64,000 nucleotides of DNA from Zonotrichia leucophrys gambelii. Taxonomy: Eukaryota > Chordata > Aves > Passeriformes > Passerellidae. Where the stretch lies: the NCBI RefSeq assembly GCF_028769735.1, contig NC_088172.1, positions 66,798,631 through 66,862,630 on the forward strand, read 5' to 3'. Below are positions 38,976 through 53,900 of this stretch, one piece after another. The notes below the pieces were generated by a model. The model ran no database searches, had not been told where the DNA came from, and worked only from the letters and a program-made list of their open reading frames with translations. The position numbers and the translations under genes were made by a program. Each line of letters begins with the position of its first letter. Position 1 is the stretch's first letter.

Positions 38976-41900
38976 CTAGAAAATAAATAAAATTGCAAAC
39001 TCAAAAATCACAAAAACAGTAAGTATTATGTCATGTATCCCTTCATAAGCTTTCATATATCTTTTAGCCTCAAGCTCTTTCAGTGAGATTACAGAATCTT
39101 TTAGCAGGTACTCAGATCTGGAGATACTGGGGTAAACCTTGGTATGTTGGGCACTGAGCCAGCTTGAAATACATTTTACACACCTAGAAAGGCCCAGTGA
39201 GCTGTGCTAATGAACAACTGTTCAGGGTTTTTGTTTTGTTGGGATTTTGTTAATCAATATAGCATCTAACTTAGTAAGGATACTAGGTGTAAAAACCAGA
39301 ATGTAACTAATAATGGACCTTAACATACAACCTAGGAACTAAGGATAATAGCATGTTACTTCACAACATAGAAGGTTGGAAACAAAGTCAAAAAAAGATC
39401 AGGAGATTATAAAAACCAACAATTCAAAAATAATCATACTTTATCACTGGCATTTGACTCTTCTGTTCCCACAGAAAGTTCATCTATTTCTTCACCAATA
39501 CTGATGTCACTTTTTTCTGAGCGATGACTCGTACTAAAGAGAAAGCAAACCATAAGCACAGAAATAAGACTTCCTTATTAAACATCCAGGTATGATATTT
39601 ACTTTATACCTGGCATTTGACTGGAGCTGCACTTCCTAGCAAGTCAGATGTGAAGTTACTTAAAACTTCATAACAACTAAAGGCTTTCTACCTAAACAAA
39701 GCAATAATAAATAGTAAGAAATATTTAGGCCTCGATTGTGCAATTTACAACACCAATACCTTCACATCATAAGCATGAGGTTATTAAATATTTGTTACCA
39801 ACTACTCATGATGCCTTATTTTACAATTTAATATCTCAGCAAACAACATAATTATTGACTAACTGCATTAATTGCTAAAACATTATTAAGTGCACGGTTC
39901 AGGAAAAACACCAAACCTCTTCCAGAAAAAACCCAACATAGTATCATGCTGAAGTTGGCAGTAGGTTTTTTAAGGAACTTATTATCCCTATATAAAAAAA
40001 TATATAGTTTGGTTGTTTTTTTTAGCTGGTAACTAAATCTACCAAAATAGCAAGCTGAAGTTTAAAGGAGTTCAGAAATACCCAGTGATAGTGACTGTCT
40101 GCCATATTATGAAATAATTCAAATATGCTAGCGGATATGTTTATACTGCATAAAGTACTACCCTACTGAGGTATGATCTTTCTCTTACCTGTTGAAATCA
40201 TCCGCATATTCATCATCATCTCCATTTCCTAAATAAGATTTAAAAGCTATTAATCAAACAAGTTTTCTCTTCAGGAAACACAAAACCCCCCAATCTATTC
40301 CTGCACCAAAATACATGGTTTGATGAAAAGCAAAAGTGGGAGGAGATTAAATTACTTACACTGATTAGGAAGTGTTATGTTTGCCATTATTTAATCTCAA
40401 TATTATTAACATAAACTGTTTCAAAACTGAACATTCATTTTCAGGAAGTTAGCTGCATTGCTGAATACAAAACTTAAATATTTGACAGCTGTATTTTGAG
40501 AGAATTCTTCCATCACACCTTCTTCATATTGCACCAAAAGAAAGGCAACTTTCAAAGGTGTGGAGGGCCACTAAAAAGCAATAATACCTACCAGGCTACC
40601 TTTTCCCAAAAATATAAACCTGCTTTTTTCATAGAAATCTCAACAACAAAATTCATCACTCGGTATTAGTAAATGCATGCACAGAATGAATGAAATTTTT
40701 GCTCCATGTGTAAAATATTAACCCACATGATACCAGATTTCACTTTTTTGGATTTCTTTAGATCACATCTTGCTTTTAACTATATTAAGCTTCACAATCT
40801 ATGTTAAATAGAATAATTTGAGTAAAACTGAAGATTTTAGCTCAATATGTGCATTTGAGTTTTTCAGATTCCTTTAAGAAGCTGGGCCAGAATTTATCAG
40901 TTATGGCCAACCAAAAATATCAGAGCTTCCTCATGTTTAGCAGTTACTTGCCTAATTCTAGTGATCCCAGCTTTGCGTTCACCAACCGCAGGTCTTTTAA
41001 AACAGAGTTTCTATCCAAATCTGTAAACAAAAGCATTTATATCAGAAACTGGACTTGTCACTCATCAGTAAGATCCAACTTACACATACAAACTTACAAT
41101 TTGTAACACCTGTTCTTCTCTATCAACCTTGTGTACTTTTATAGTATAGTACAGCAATATCATATTATATTTTCACAGCTGAACTCTGATAACATTTAAA
41201 AACCTGAGGAATAAACAGGAATAATCTCCTACTCAGTGATTTACAACATGAAAGCAAACACCTCTAAAGAACTGTTACAAATAATTTAAGACAATACAAA
41301 GGAATAAGCCAATTTCAGTTTAAAACTGAGCAGTAGAATTACATACTCCTTTATATACAGACAAAAAAGGGATGTAGGTAAGCATTTCAGGTTCCAAAGC
41401 ATAAAATTACCCAGTGGTACCACAACATATCCAAATCAGTATGCCATCACTAAGAAAGCACTACGTAAAGCACATTACAACCAGAAGGGGGCCACATACT
41501 CTATCATTCTTCCATTACAGAAATAACTTCTACAATCATCAAAACACAAAGATACGAAAACTTACTATCAGAATCCTTTAGCAAAGGTGCACCAGTCAGG
41601 GAGCTTAAGCCACTTTTTAGAGCTGGTGCATCAGAAAGGGATGCTAGACCTCCTGCTTTAGCCTCAGTTTTCCTGTAAAAACCAAAGAAATAAGTACTCC
41701 ACTCCCAATAAGAGCTGTAAAATACGCATCATTACTTTCTTTTCTGTTATTAAATTGTCAAAAAACTAAAATAGCAATACTACAGCAAAAAAGAGCAAGG
41801 AAAAAGGCCTACTCAGTCTGCAGCCTTAAAAGCAGTAGCAGTTCACTGGCACAAGTGTCAACCACAACACTGACTGAGAAAGCCACTTTCTCACCCATGC

Positions 41901-44900
41901 AAAGACTTCCATCTGTCTTCTCCCACAGACAAAGCACCTTCATCAGCATCACTATTTATGTCTAGGGGCCTTTCATCATCCCCACATGCAAATGCAGCCA
42001 AAAGAAAAAATATTCAGACATAAATCAGTACTTCAGCTTGTTTTACATCTTAAAGAGATTACATCTGATGAAGCTATTAAATCTAAGAGCAGTTAGTTCA
42101 CAGAATGAAAACTTCTTCGTTATAGGAAGATATATGTTAAAGTTCATTTGGTGCTACCTAGTTCAAAAGGATTTGAACTTGCAAATAAAGGATGAATAAA
42201 CACAAATTAAAAGAGACCAAGATTTTCACATTTAGTATTGCCAGAATTTTTTGCTATTTTGACTCCATTCCTATTAATAATGGGCATAATTTAAACATTC
42301 ATTATATCTAGATCACCAAAATATCATGTGTAACATCACATGTTAAAGTGTTTCAAAATTTTGAACAATGGGTCAGAGACCTAGAGATAATGAGTGCCTG
42401 GATCATCTCCCACACTGTCATTAGCAACTGCTTGCTCTGAACCCATCTTAAATGAACGGGCAGGATTTCCATAAGGAAATTACCTTTTTGCAAAGAAAGC
42501 AATGCTGGCAGCTGTCCTACTTATTTACCCCTTGGGACTCCAGCACAGCAGCACAAAATACCACAAAGGGGATTCTACGTGAAGAATATGGGGGTTTTTT
42601 TGCCCTCTAGAAGAGCTGTCAGGAAGGTAAAAACGAGCAATTCAGCACACACAGCTCAGCTACAAATTCTAGCTCATTTGTTGTTAACACATTCAGCATA
42701 CCTTATTATGGGATGTTACTAGAATAGCTGCATCACAGTAACATTATGTGCTACAAAATACTACTTGCGGACTGTGACTCTACTACAGACAGATGTAATC
42801 TGGAAGCAATTTTTTCTGTAGGGAGTTTCTCCACTAGGAAAAAAAAATCCTTACTTTACTAAATAATTAGTCTTGTCTTTTGATTGTCCTTTTTAAAAGA
42901 AATTTAGTTTACTCATTTTCTTGCTGTCATATGAAAATGCTCAAAAAATGAGAAATTAGTAAATATTATTATTGCACAAAAGTTCTTACAGACTTTTCTA
43001 ATTTACCCAACTAATCATTTAGACTACCTCCTACAATGTTAACTTTGGTTAAAGTCTACCTCTCAAGTTTGTTTACAAGCTCTCAAGTAAGGAGGAGTAA
43101 ATGCATTCAGATGCAGTTTTAATCTTGGTATTAACAATTGGAAAATAAATATTATAGTAGGGTTAGTTGTGACACAATATTTTCCAGAGTACAGTCACTG
43201 CTCTTTGAGGAAAAAAGTCTACTTCAACAAAAAACATCCAACAAAAACTATTATAAATTACGTTTCACAAAGAGTCCATTAATTTACTAGAGAGAAACCT
43301 GGTTTACCTGGCATGATTACTTTGTGCTCTACCAGAAGGATCCTATTCTAAGACTAAGCATCTCCATAACAGTAATACAAAAAAGCTTATGCTGCTCTGC
43401 TCACTATCAGCATAGCGGGGGAAAAGTCACCTGCCAAACCGACTTACAAATGATCCTGCAACCTCTTCCTAATGTCTGCTGAGCTGGAGCAATTCTCTGA
43501 TTACTTAAGCACAGCAAAAGAACACCGTGGAATGATCCTGCAGCACTGCTCAATACAGTGCTATCTAAACTAAGCTTCAAGATAACTGAACCTGATAACA
43601 CAAAGATAAATTTTTCAGTTTTATAACAAGGGTGCTGTATAGTTCAGTCACTAGTTCTTGTTTCAAATGGCATTTCTCAGTCATTAGACTCCATAGATGA
43701 ATGATAAAAAACATCCTTCTCATGCATCTGCAAAACTGGCACACGCAGAAGTAACAACACTTCACTGAAAACACAAGAAGTCTTGCAATGCAAAGAGAAA
43801 ATCCTCCGCTCTAAGGAAACTTGCCTTATTATTACAGCCTGTGGAGCCTGTTTAGAGTGGGTTTTGTATTCCTTACAAAGCTGTATCAATATTTAATGCA
43901 CTGTCCCTGTCATTGTCCACTTCCTTTAGTGAAGATCACCACTGCAGGTCCATTTGCAAGAAGAAACACTGATGGCTGTGCATCACACATGTTCATTCCA
44001 CCAAAGAAACAGGCTGGGGAAATTAGAAACCCTACCTGATGCACCTTAAAGTAATACAGGTTTTTCCACTCATACTACCTCCAAGAGATATCAGAGGACA
44101 CTATGCACAGAATCATGGAATAGAACAAAACCTGAGATGTGAATATTTTGGAAACAAAATGTTCCAGATCTGAACACTTACAAAATAAAAAAATCAAATA
44201 ACTAACAGCTCTCAAAGGTCTGCAAACATACAGAGGACAAAATAAACTATGTATTAAGAAGAACATCCACTTTACCTACCAGCTGAAAGTTTTTTCTGGT
44301 TTGGGTACAGGGTCATCAAAGAAAGAATCTCCCTCTGCATCATCTTCATCCACAACTGGATCACTTTTTTCTTTGGTATTCAAGTCTTTGTTTTCTAGTT
44401 GAGGATCTAGTTTTGTTTCATTAGGCAAAAAATGAATACTTTTTTTGCTTGCTTCCCCTGATGAGATACTTGTATCACTCTGAGTGTTTTCAGCAGCCTT
44501 GAAAGATAAATACAGGAGTGAGTATTCATGTCATGTAATACTAATACTGTAGTGTCTGCATAAATGCACAACACATAACACACACCAAGCATCACTTCTT
44601 AAAATATTACCTCAAATTCCTGAAAGTATGAGGAAGTTAATTAGTATCATCAAGAACCAGAAAAACACTGTTTTATAACTTTCCAAAGTTTTTTTTAGTG
44701 CTGCTGCCATTAAAATCTTTTGTTCCACCCTGGGCATTCCTATGCTATCTACATCACTTCTATTATAAAAGCAATTTTAACATATCTTGGTTATCAAATA
44801 AAGAAATTACAGACAGACAAATTCTTATGCTTTATTCATGTTATTTTGCAACATCTCTACAAACAAAGGTTCTTATTTATAGCCACTGTCTTCAAAACAA

Positions 44901-47900
44901 ATTAACTTAAACCCATGAAAATTACTCTAAATTTCATATTAAATGGTAATCTTTGCAATATAGTATCAGGTTTTAAAGTAATTAGCATAAGAAAACTGGA
45001 TTTACTGACACATTCTCTCAAATACTAAAACCAAAAATGACAAAAATGAGACTTTGAAAGTACATAATTTTCAGTTTTCTTATGTTCATGGCTCGGTCCT
45101 AAAGTCTGGAACATAAGGGCAATTCCATGTGCAACCTTTCACATCAAGTCATACAACTGAAGTGTAACTTTGCATGGCTTTGTGGCCCAAACAACAATAT
45201 TCTAATTTACCTAGATAATCAAGGTGCTGAGAAAGAAAAATGTTTTTATATTATTACCTAGCAAGGAGTACTGCTACTTTTATTTTCTCCTAGACCTATT
45301 AAAATAAAGCCAGTAAAAGATTTATTACATTAGCTTCCTTTCTACAAACGAAGAGCAGCACAGTTTTGAAATAAAACAAAAAGTATTATTTAATCCAGAT
45401 AGCCAATATGTATGCAGGTTGTACTGTCTGAAGTATTTTTTATCAGTCATTAACTTTTTGTTCAGAAGGCTGAAGCCAAATTTTCAAGGCCATGAAAGTT
45501 AAAATCACCTTGGGTAGGACTTCTTCATACCACGGCTATTTTATCTCAGTCACAGAAACACATTAAATCCCTGGCAGTAGCTCAGTTTTTCTAGGGCAGG
45601 AAAAAGTACTTAAACCCACAAGTGGTAGTAATAAAAATATTTTGATTTCTTATCCAGAGGAACTGAATTGTTTTTGAAAATTAAGAGCTTGATGATAGCC
45701 TGGCTACAATAAAAGGGAAGTTACAGCTACTTTTCTGTTCTGGGGCCTGTACTATGTCATGCCAGGAAAGTATAAGCACAAAAGTTCATCTTTGCTTGGA
45801 ATCATAGCTGAAAGTTTTGCTGAGTGGAATAAATATATTCAAACTGCAGATCATTTAAGTGAATGCTGCAATTTCATTGGAGTCATATGCTGTCATATCT
45901 GCAGTTTCATAGGAGTTCTCTCTTTTACTCATCTCACATATGTTACAAAGCTTTTTATTGTGTATAGTCTTACCTTATTTGGTATAGAGTGTGCACTTGA
46001 CTGTCCATCAGATGATTTTGATGTGGGGCACTGGCTGTCACTTAGAACTGGTGCCACCTAAGAAGTTTCAAATAAGCACTTACTAAAACTTTTATTTAAT
46101 TTTGTAATAACTGGAACTGCTGAGGTTGCATCTCAACTACTGTGTTCAGTTTTGGGCCCCTCCCATTAGAAAAGATATTGAGGTGCTGGAACATGTCCAA
46201 AGAAGGGCAATAAGACTCATGAAGAATCTAGAAAGCATGACCTGAAAGGAACAGTTGAGGCAGCTGGTCTAAACAAGAGGAGGCTCAGGGGGGATGTAGT
46301 GAGGTGGGGACCAGACTCTCTGTGCCTGCAGTGAGAGGTCTAGAGGAAATGGCCTTAAGATCAGACAAGGGGGAATCAGATTATATGTTAGAAAAAAATG
46401 TTCCACAGTTACAGTGGTCAGGCACTGGAACAGGTTACCCAGAGGGGTGGTGGAGTCACCATCCTTGGAAGTGCTCAAGAGGCATCTGGATCTGGTGCAG
46501 GGTTCTGAGGGCTAGGGGTTACAGTGATGGTGATATGCTGGTACTTGAACTGGACGATCTTTCAATCTCAATGATTCTCTGATCCTATGATAACTGCATC
46601 CAACAAGAAACATCCTCACTTGGACAGTATGCAAACCTTGACACTGGGAAGAGAGCTAAGGGTAGTACAAGAGAAGATTGGGAAGTTATAATCACACACA
46701 GTATGGAAATCACAGAGTTAGGAGATCCAGGAGGGACTCTCCCTTCTAAATTGCACTATGGGATTTGACTCCAATACACTGCTGGCACATGTACCTCAGC
46801 AAGCCATTCAAACACCCTCCAATAGAATGGACTGCTCAGTGGAGTCCCCATAGCAGGACACAGACAGAATGGCAGGCACAAGGGTCTTGGCTTTCCTAGG
46901 GCATTCCCAGACAAATCAAACACAAGGAAATACAAGGGTTCAAGGAAATCCTGCTTTCATGTGACAGAAAATTGCAATGTTAAGAAGTCTATGACAACTA
47001 TCCCTGAATTTAAGCTTTCTTTGGGACCCTGGGTGCATCCTGGGTGTACAGAACTTTTTTTTAAGTCACAATCAAATGCTATTGGTTGGGTTTAATTCAC
47101 TTAATCAAAATATTTATTATCTATTCCATTCAAATACTACTGTCATTGCCTTCAAATAGTTCAATATTCCGATATATTTAATTTTAAGTACATAAGTTTT
47201 CAGTAGAGCTTTAAAGCTTCTGACAAAATTCATTCAAGGTTTTTCAGGTCGTATTAAAATTATAAGTATGCCAAGGAAAACAGGTATAGATAAGAGTGTT
47301 ATCAAACCACATCAGAAATGAGAAAATAAGTGACACAGTTTTGTGTCATTTATCTATATTCACTCTGTGCCACTATGTTGTAGTAGAATATTAACAAAGA
47401 GCCGTTGGGTGGTATTAAAAGTAATAGTCATAAAGTTTATCTCTTGTCCGTCTGATTAAGCTGAAGGCATAATATAATAAAGACCTGAAACAGTATAATA
47501 GTATAATAGCCAAGTGTTCATAATTTCAATTTCTTTTTCATCATTAAAAAAAAAATAACTATAAGAAAGAAATTTCAATTTAGTATTACTTACTTCTCCA
47601 CCACCTGAAGTCTTCTTCTGCTGACACTTCCTAACAACCTCCAACAACAGGGGGCCACCCACAGTACCTTCTGCTTCCATAATTCCCAAATCTCGAGCTA
47701 AATTTTCTCGACCATCAAGGCCATTTAGCTGGGGAGACAACAAAAGAAACAAGAATCACAATATTGAAATAATTGCCGGAAAACAAAAGATAAATTTTGT
47801 AATACAAAAAAAGTCTTATTTAACACAGCTCCCCCTGAACTAAACAGTGAAATGGACACATTTACTGGATAACAGAAGGAGGTGTTTCAAAGAGCATAAT

Positions 47901-50900
47901 ATGCCTTTACAATGCAAATAAAGCACTGCCCCCAAGCGTAGGAGGCAACACAACACAAAGTGTGGCTGTTTTTATTTGTTTCTATTTGGTAGCATGAAGA
48001 TGAATCTTTGTACAGATGTGTTCTAGTAATAGCTTAGAAACTAATTTGGCTAAGAATATTTGGCAAAGAACAAAGTTGTATGGGATTTTCTTTGAAAAAG
48101 CCCCTAAAAAGAAACATGAATTTCTGAGAAACAGAAGTCAACTTATTGACTGATTTGAAAAAAACTGCATTTTTAATATATTAACTATTTAAACCAACTT
48201 CCAGAAAAAAAAAGTACTTCAGAAATAATGAGAAATTCTGCAGTGAAATGAAACTGCCTCAAACACAAAATTACTATTAAAACCTTTATATCATAAAAGG
48301 CGACAAAAATTATGAAAATTATGAAAACCATCTAATTCAGTACTAAAGCCTTAAAGCAGTTAGTTGGGCCACATAATCATTGTAGGTCCCTCCCAACTGA
48401 GCTATTCTATTCAATCACTTTTTGTCAAGTATATTTGCACAAAGTCCTTTGTGTCAATGAAATTTCTTTCAGAGCAGATGACTGACGTTATTTTAGTTTT
48501 CATGTAACGATACTAACTTAAAATTATGATATAGTAAAGTTAGTGGCAAAAAATGTTGCAGGGGTATGCAGGATTCATATACCACTGTATAATTCCACAA
48601 GAATTATCATCTTGTTAATTCAGAATTAAATTACTATCTAGCATTGACTTTGCTAGAGAAATAGTCACATTAGCCCACTTTCCTAAAAATTTTTCATGAC
48701 AGTAAGGCACCTATTACAGACAAAACATAAAAACATCATTTTTAATAAAAACAAATAAGTGGTTTAAATAAATCTGCCATAGCTTCAGTATTCATTGCCA
48801 TGCACTTCAAAAGTGAGCACTGCATACAAACAAACAAATCAACACTTACCGTGCTTGATTCAGGCTGAAAAACAGCTAAAGTAAAATCAAGATTGAAAAA
48901 ACGTAGAAATTCTGCAACAAGACCTGCTACCAAGCGACCTAAAGAAAAAATAACAAGAGTTAAAATACACCAGACAGGAGCAAATCAAATTCCAAAGATT
49001 TAACACCAACACACATGGCTTCAGGATGGACATAGCTTAGACATTCAGCAAACTACCACCTCATAACAAGTTTGTGTACCAACTCCCTCATTTTGAATTG
49101 GCCATCATATAAAAATCATTTAAGCCAGTAATACTGCAAGAGCTTTACAGACTGCTTATAACATTTATGTGCAGCATTTTTTAAAGTATTCAGCTGTTTT
49201 AAAAACATAATTTTGACATTTGTCACATATGAGCATTTACTCCTGCACCTCTACTCTTGGTTTTCACTGGTTACTGTTTCTATTGGTCTAGAATGTCTCT
49301 GAGTTAGTACAACCATAAGGCATTGTGAAATATTAACTTCAATGCCTTAATCACCTTAATTAATATTATAACTTCAGCAATATTAACTTTAAAAATTACA
49401 GATTTAATTCTATTCTGAACAAGTAGCAATTAGGACATCTGAAAGGAACAAAAGCATACTTAGTGTAATGGAAACTGCACTATTAATAAGAGTCCAAGAT
49501 TTAATCCTTTGTCTCCTATTTTAATTATCAGAAGTATATACTAAACAAAACTTACCATCCTTTGTACCTAAAAAACTTTTCAAGCTTTCATTTACCAGAG
49601 GTGCTTTGTTCTGTGAAAAAGCAAAAACCAAACAGCAATTAACGTCATCTACATGCTAGCAAGAAACTGAAAACCACAGCAAACTAATGTTTGGGAGTAC
49701 TCTGCTGCACAGTGATGCCCTGCCCATGTAATCCACTTCTTAAAAATCTACCTTGGTATGAATTCTATAACTACAAGTTATGCAGCAATAAATTTGTTGA
49801 GGAAAATTAAATTTTTCTTGGAGCTAAAGTAATTTCACCAAAATTCTTAACAGCGTACTGATTTTTATTTATCTAATAAAGAGTGAAGAGGTAAGCTAAG
49901 CAGGTAACTTCCCATGTTCCTCCTCTAATACAGTGCAAAGTTTAAGGCAATTCAGTCCAGCCTTTTAAAACCTGGAATTTTACAAATCTTCCAGACGAAG
50001 TGTGGATGATGTTAATTATTAGAACACAAATCAATATTAATCATCTATTAATTAAAACACCTTCAAAGATATTATGAAAAATGCTTTTTTCTCCCTTGTT
50101 AGATTTGCCCTCTTCAATTTTTAAACAGAAATAAATCAATATGCTATGTATGGGTTTGTCAAAATCATTCCGGGATTTTTCAAAACAAATTCCAAATGCC
50201 ATTCCTAAGATGGAATGAGTATCCTGGGTAAGAAAAGGATCAGTTATAGGTATTTATCACTGCAGTTGCAAATGCTAACACACAAGAAAGTGCTATCTGA
50301 AAAAAGGAAATACTGCTTAATATTTGAGAATTCAGAGTTGTGGTGAGTATTAATATGCCACCAGTATTAGCACTGTAAATTTAAAATATCATGATACTTT
50401 TGAGCTTTTTGAGAAATGGTGAGCTGAAATGTACTGTAGAAAATCTCTCTTCACGTTACTTGAACCATTGCTATTACTCTCCAGGTAGTGTGGGAGGTTG
50501 TTTTCTGGGTGCTCTGTAATATCCTGAAGCTGTCCATAAAGAGATGGCACTGTTCTTCGACATTACTATTCCACCACATCATCTTCAGCTATCTTATGTT
50601 AAATTTCTGGAATATGGAATCTCATGTCATAGAATAACTACTTCCCATCCTGACTAACATCCCAATATTGTCTGTTTCAGTAAGCATTTTTTCAGAAAGA
50701 GCTCAACCATCTAACCAGCATAGGAATAGAACATTGCTCTCCTTTTGAAGCAGAGAGGCTGGACATAGAGCACTCTCAACTCCCAATTCTAGAAATTGGA
50801 AAGACAGAGGAAATGAAGCAAAGTCAGCAGTAGGAGAGGTCACAAAACTGGTGTCTGTATACCACAGCAGTATTCTTATGCAACCATTTATCAGTATCTC

Positions 50901-53900
50901 ATTCCCTTAATATTAATGTATTGCAGAGGTGTCAGTACATAGTCCATCTCTTTATTAAGAATCCATCCTTAAGTATTAAAGCAAATTATCCTGAAGCAAG
51001 CCTACAACATCCTTATGGGAAATACCATAAGCATTAGCATACTTGGCATTTTACTGGACTAAACTGCTTTTGAAATACACTTGTCAAAACACCCCAGTAA
51101 AATATTTTCAATTCCAAAAGAAATTATTCTGATTTGATAAAATCTTGATCAGTCAAGTAGATACCTTTTTTAAAATATGTATTTGATGGCGAAAACATTT
51201 AGCTATTCTGGTCAACTGGACAGAAGCCATATAAACTCAGCAGATAAAGATACTTAAAATTATAATTTCAAAATTTAATAATTCCTATTTTTAAACATCA
51301 GGAAACACCCTGATAGTCCTATTTTTAAACATCAGGAAACACCCTGATAGTTTTTTATCTTGTCACATTTTACAAACAGAAAGCATTAAAGCTATTATAT
51401 TTAATTCTACACAAAGGATGCTTTTTCTTTCTGATTTGTTTTTTAAGGTTCTCTTACCTCTACTTTCTCTTGTTCTTCTAAAGCCAAAAACACAGCTGCT
51501 CGTAACTCTGCCTGCCAAACAAAAAACAAAACAAACAGCATTTCTACATGCACTTTTTTCCTAAGCAAATAGGATGCAAAGAGCTAGCAAGTAGCTTTAT
51601 AGCTATTTGTTTCTCCTCAAGCAACTTGGCATGGACTGCATTCTATATCAGTGCAATTAAAACACTTATGATTACAGGCAATGTTACTTGAGGCAGAGAA
51701 ATAATAGTTTCCACTCTGAGAACAAGGCAGGGGCCAGCATAATTTGATACAAGACTTCCTAAATTATTTCTTTGTACATAAAAAGATTCTAAAGTACTTA
51801 AATTATCTTCTTTTAGTTTCTTTGACAGTTAAACATCCATCTCTTTCAGGCAGCTCCAAAACACCTACTCTTCATTTACAATTCACTTGGGAAATATGAA
51901 CAAATAGGCCATAATAACCCGTTAAAAACTAAACATTAAGATATACAAATTGCTATGATTTCTTGTCAGATTACACTCAAAATCCCAGAATTTCTCAAGG
52001 AAAAGAACATGATCACAGCCATTCAAATATTCCTGGTAGTAATGGTTTGCCTACCTGATTCTAAATGCATTATAATAAAGATTCAGAATTCTTCCAAGGA
52101 CTACTTTGAATATTGAAACTTAAACCTTGCCTACTTTTTAAAATTTTTTGTTAAGCCCTACAATTCTTCTACTTTGAATGAACATGTCAAAAGGACAGCA
52201 TACATTTGATGAATTAGTCTGCCACTTTAATCAACTCTTAATCTTGACATTTTGAAGTAAGTCAGTAGATAACACTGCAGTAATAAACTAGAAAAGACAG
52301 CATATTAAAGTTTTCACCACAGCAAGAAAAAATGCTAGAATTTAAAAGAAAGATTTCTTTACATAACTAAGAATAAGACCAATACAAAGAATGTCTGGAC
52401 TTCCTCATATATATTACAAGAGGTAACTAAACATGAAGTAACTGGTCCCTCCCACCAAAAAAATAAAACCAAAAGGAAATGCCCACCCATAAAAAACCCA
52501 AAGCAAAAAACCCCAAACCCCACCAAACAAAAAACCAACCCACCCAAAAAATCCAAACCCAAACAGCTCTCGTGGGAAAAACAAACACTTCTTTGTTAAG
52601 TAAACTCCTCATTGGACACCTTATTGAAAGACAAAAAATAATGCAAAAAAGCTAAAAGGATTTCCCACCAAAAGAAGAATAAAACACTAACAACAATATG
52701 CGATGTCATATTGACACTGCAATCACATTTTTTCAGTTGCTGGGATTTTCAATCAGAAAATCCTCTTATATGTAATTAATTTATTATTCTTACCTTTTTT
52801 TCAGGTATTGGGGTACAGTTGTCAATCAGTGAGACCCTTTACACACCCCATTAACTTAAATATTACTCTTACGAAATCAGTTTTCATTTACCTTTGCAAT
52901 CAACAGCTAACAACTTGTTTATTTAGTCTTACCTCACTAAGACAAACCTGAAAGCAAGGCTTTCTTTGTCACTTAGGCCACAGAAACCAAATATATTTAC
53001 ATAAGAGGATAATAAAAATAACAAAGCATTCCTGACTGGCTGTTACAACCGTTCAAACTAAAACACAGCAGTCAATGCATGTGGGTAGGGGTAAACTCCC
53101 CTAAGGGTCTGGATCATGGGACTGGAGAATTAAGTTGTCTGAAAATAGTTGCCAGTACATCAGCTAATCCAAAGTCTGTCCTGTTTTAAGATTCTGGAAC
53201 AACATCAAACTGTCACTTTTTTTTGCTTAATTGGGATTGTTTGTCTGCTCCACTCATCTAGGTCCAATCCACTGGCTTTTAATTACTTACATACTACCCC
53301 CACAAGAAACTTTACACTACTACTACAACATGCTGATCTTCCTCCTTTGTGGTGGGTATTGGTCAAATCATAGCACAATACTCTCAAAATATCACCTCAA
53401 TAAATTTAGACAAAGAACTACACACTAGAATTTGTGTGAAGTTAAAGCAGTAATGCTCAACTTCATGCAGAAGAAAGTAAAAAGCAACAGTAACAAAGCT
53501 GAGGCCAAAGGAATAATCACCCAACTCCAAGATGAATCATACTACACCGGTAGGATGGACAATGTCATACAGGCTTTTCAGGCCTCGGACCTGAGGCCAG
53601 TCATAGAGAATTTGAACACCAGAGACTGAGATCAACATCATCGGGTACAGCCACAGCAATTTGCTCCCACCAGCAGATATGAAGGTTATAACTACACAGA
53701 TGAACACTGTAAGTGGATTAATCTCACACCTCTTTTGTTTTTAATTGGTTATGAACAGATTGCATTTCTCTTTGCCCTAGTACCCTTTGGCATAAGCCCA
53801 ATACTTGTCTCATGCATTGTTACAATCTACTCTTGTCATTTTCATCATTTCACACTGCTTCATTCTGCTAGCAGGATTCAACACAACCCAAATAACATTC

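Larger units (their letters stand above)
41673..47593 (-). other. CEP43 introns 5, 6 and 7
   Basis: Apart from exons 6 and 7 and the CR1 copy at 46.1-46.6 kb, this is AT-rich unique sequence. I looked on the minus strand for the human alternative exon (start I-P-R-Y-K) between exons 6 and 7 and found no candidate with splice sites. Confidence 0.65.
48939..51457 (-). other. CEP43 introns 2 and 3 around exon 3
   Basis: AT-rich intronic sequence apart from exon 3. It contains the 34-base tandem duplication at 51284-51351. I see no other repeat family or exon. Confidence 0.7.

Noticed and set aside
44108..44140. cagaatcatggaatag, CR1-like tail
   Set aside because: Too short and without the rest of the CR1 tail to call.
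44776..44800. Possible P-R-Y codons of the missing CEP43 exon on the minus strand
   Set aside because: No splice acceptor and a stop nearby; match is only three residues.
46269..46582. Frames of 69 and 92 codons
   Set aside because: They lie inside the CR1 3' region, which is not coding at this position.
52359..52612. Hydrophobic W/F/G-rich frames resembling membrane segments
   Set aside because: Produced by the low-complexity AC-rich tract.
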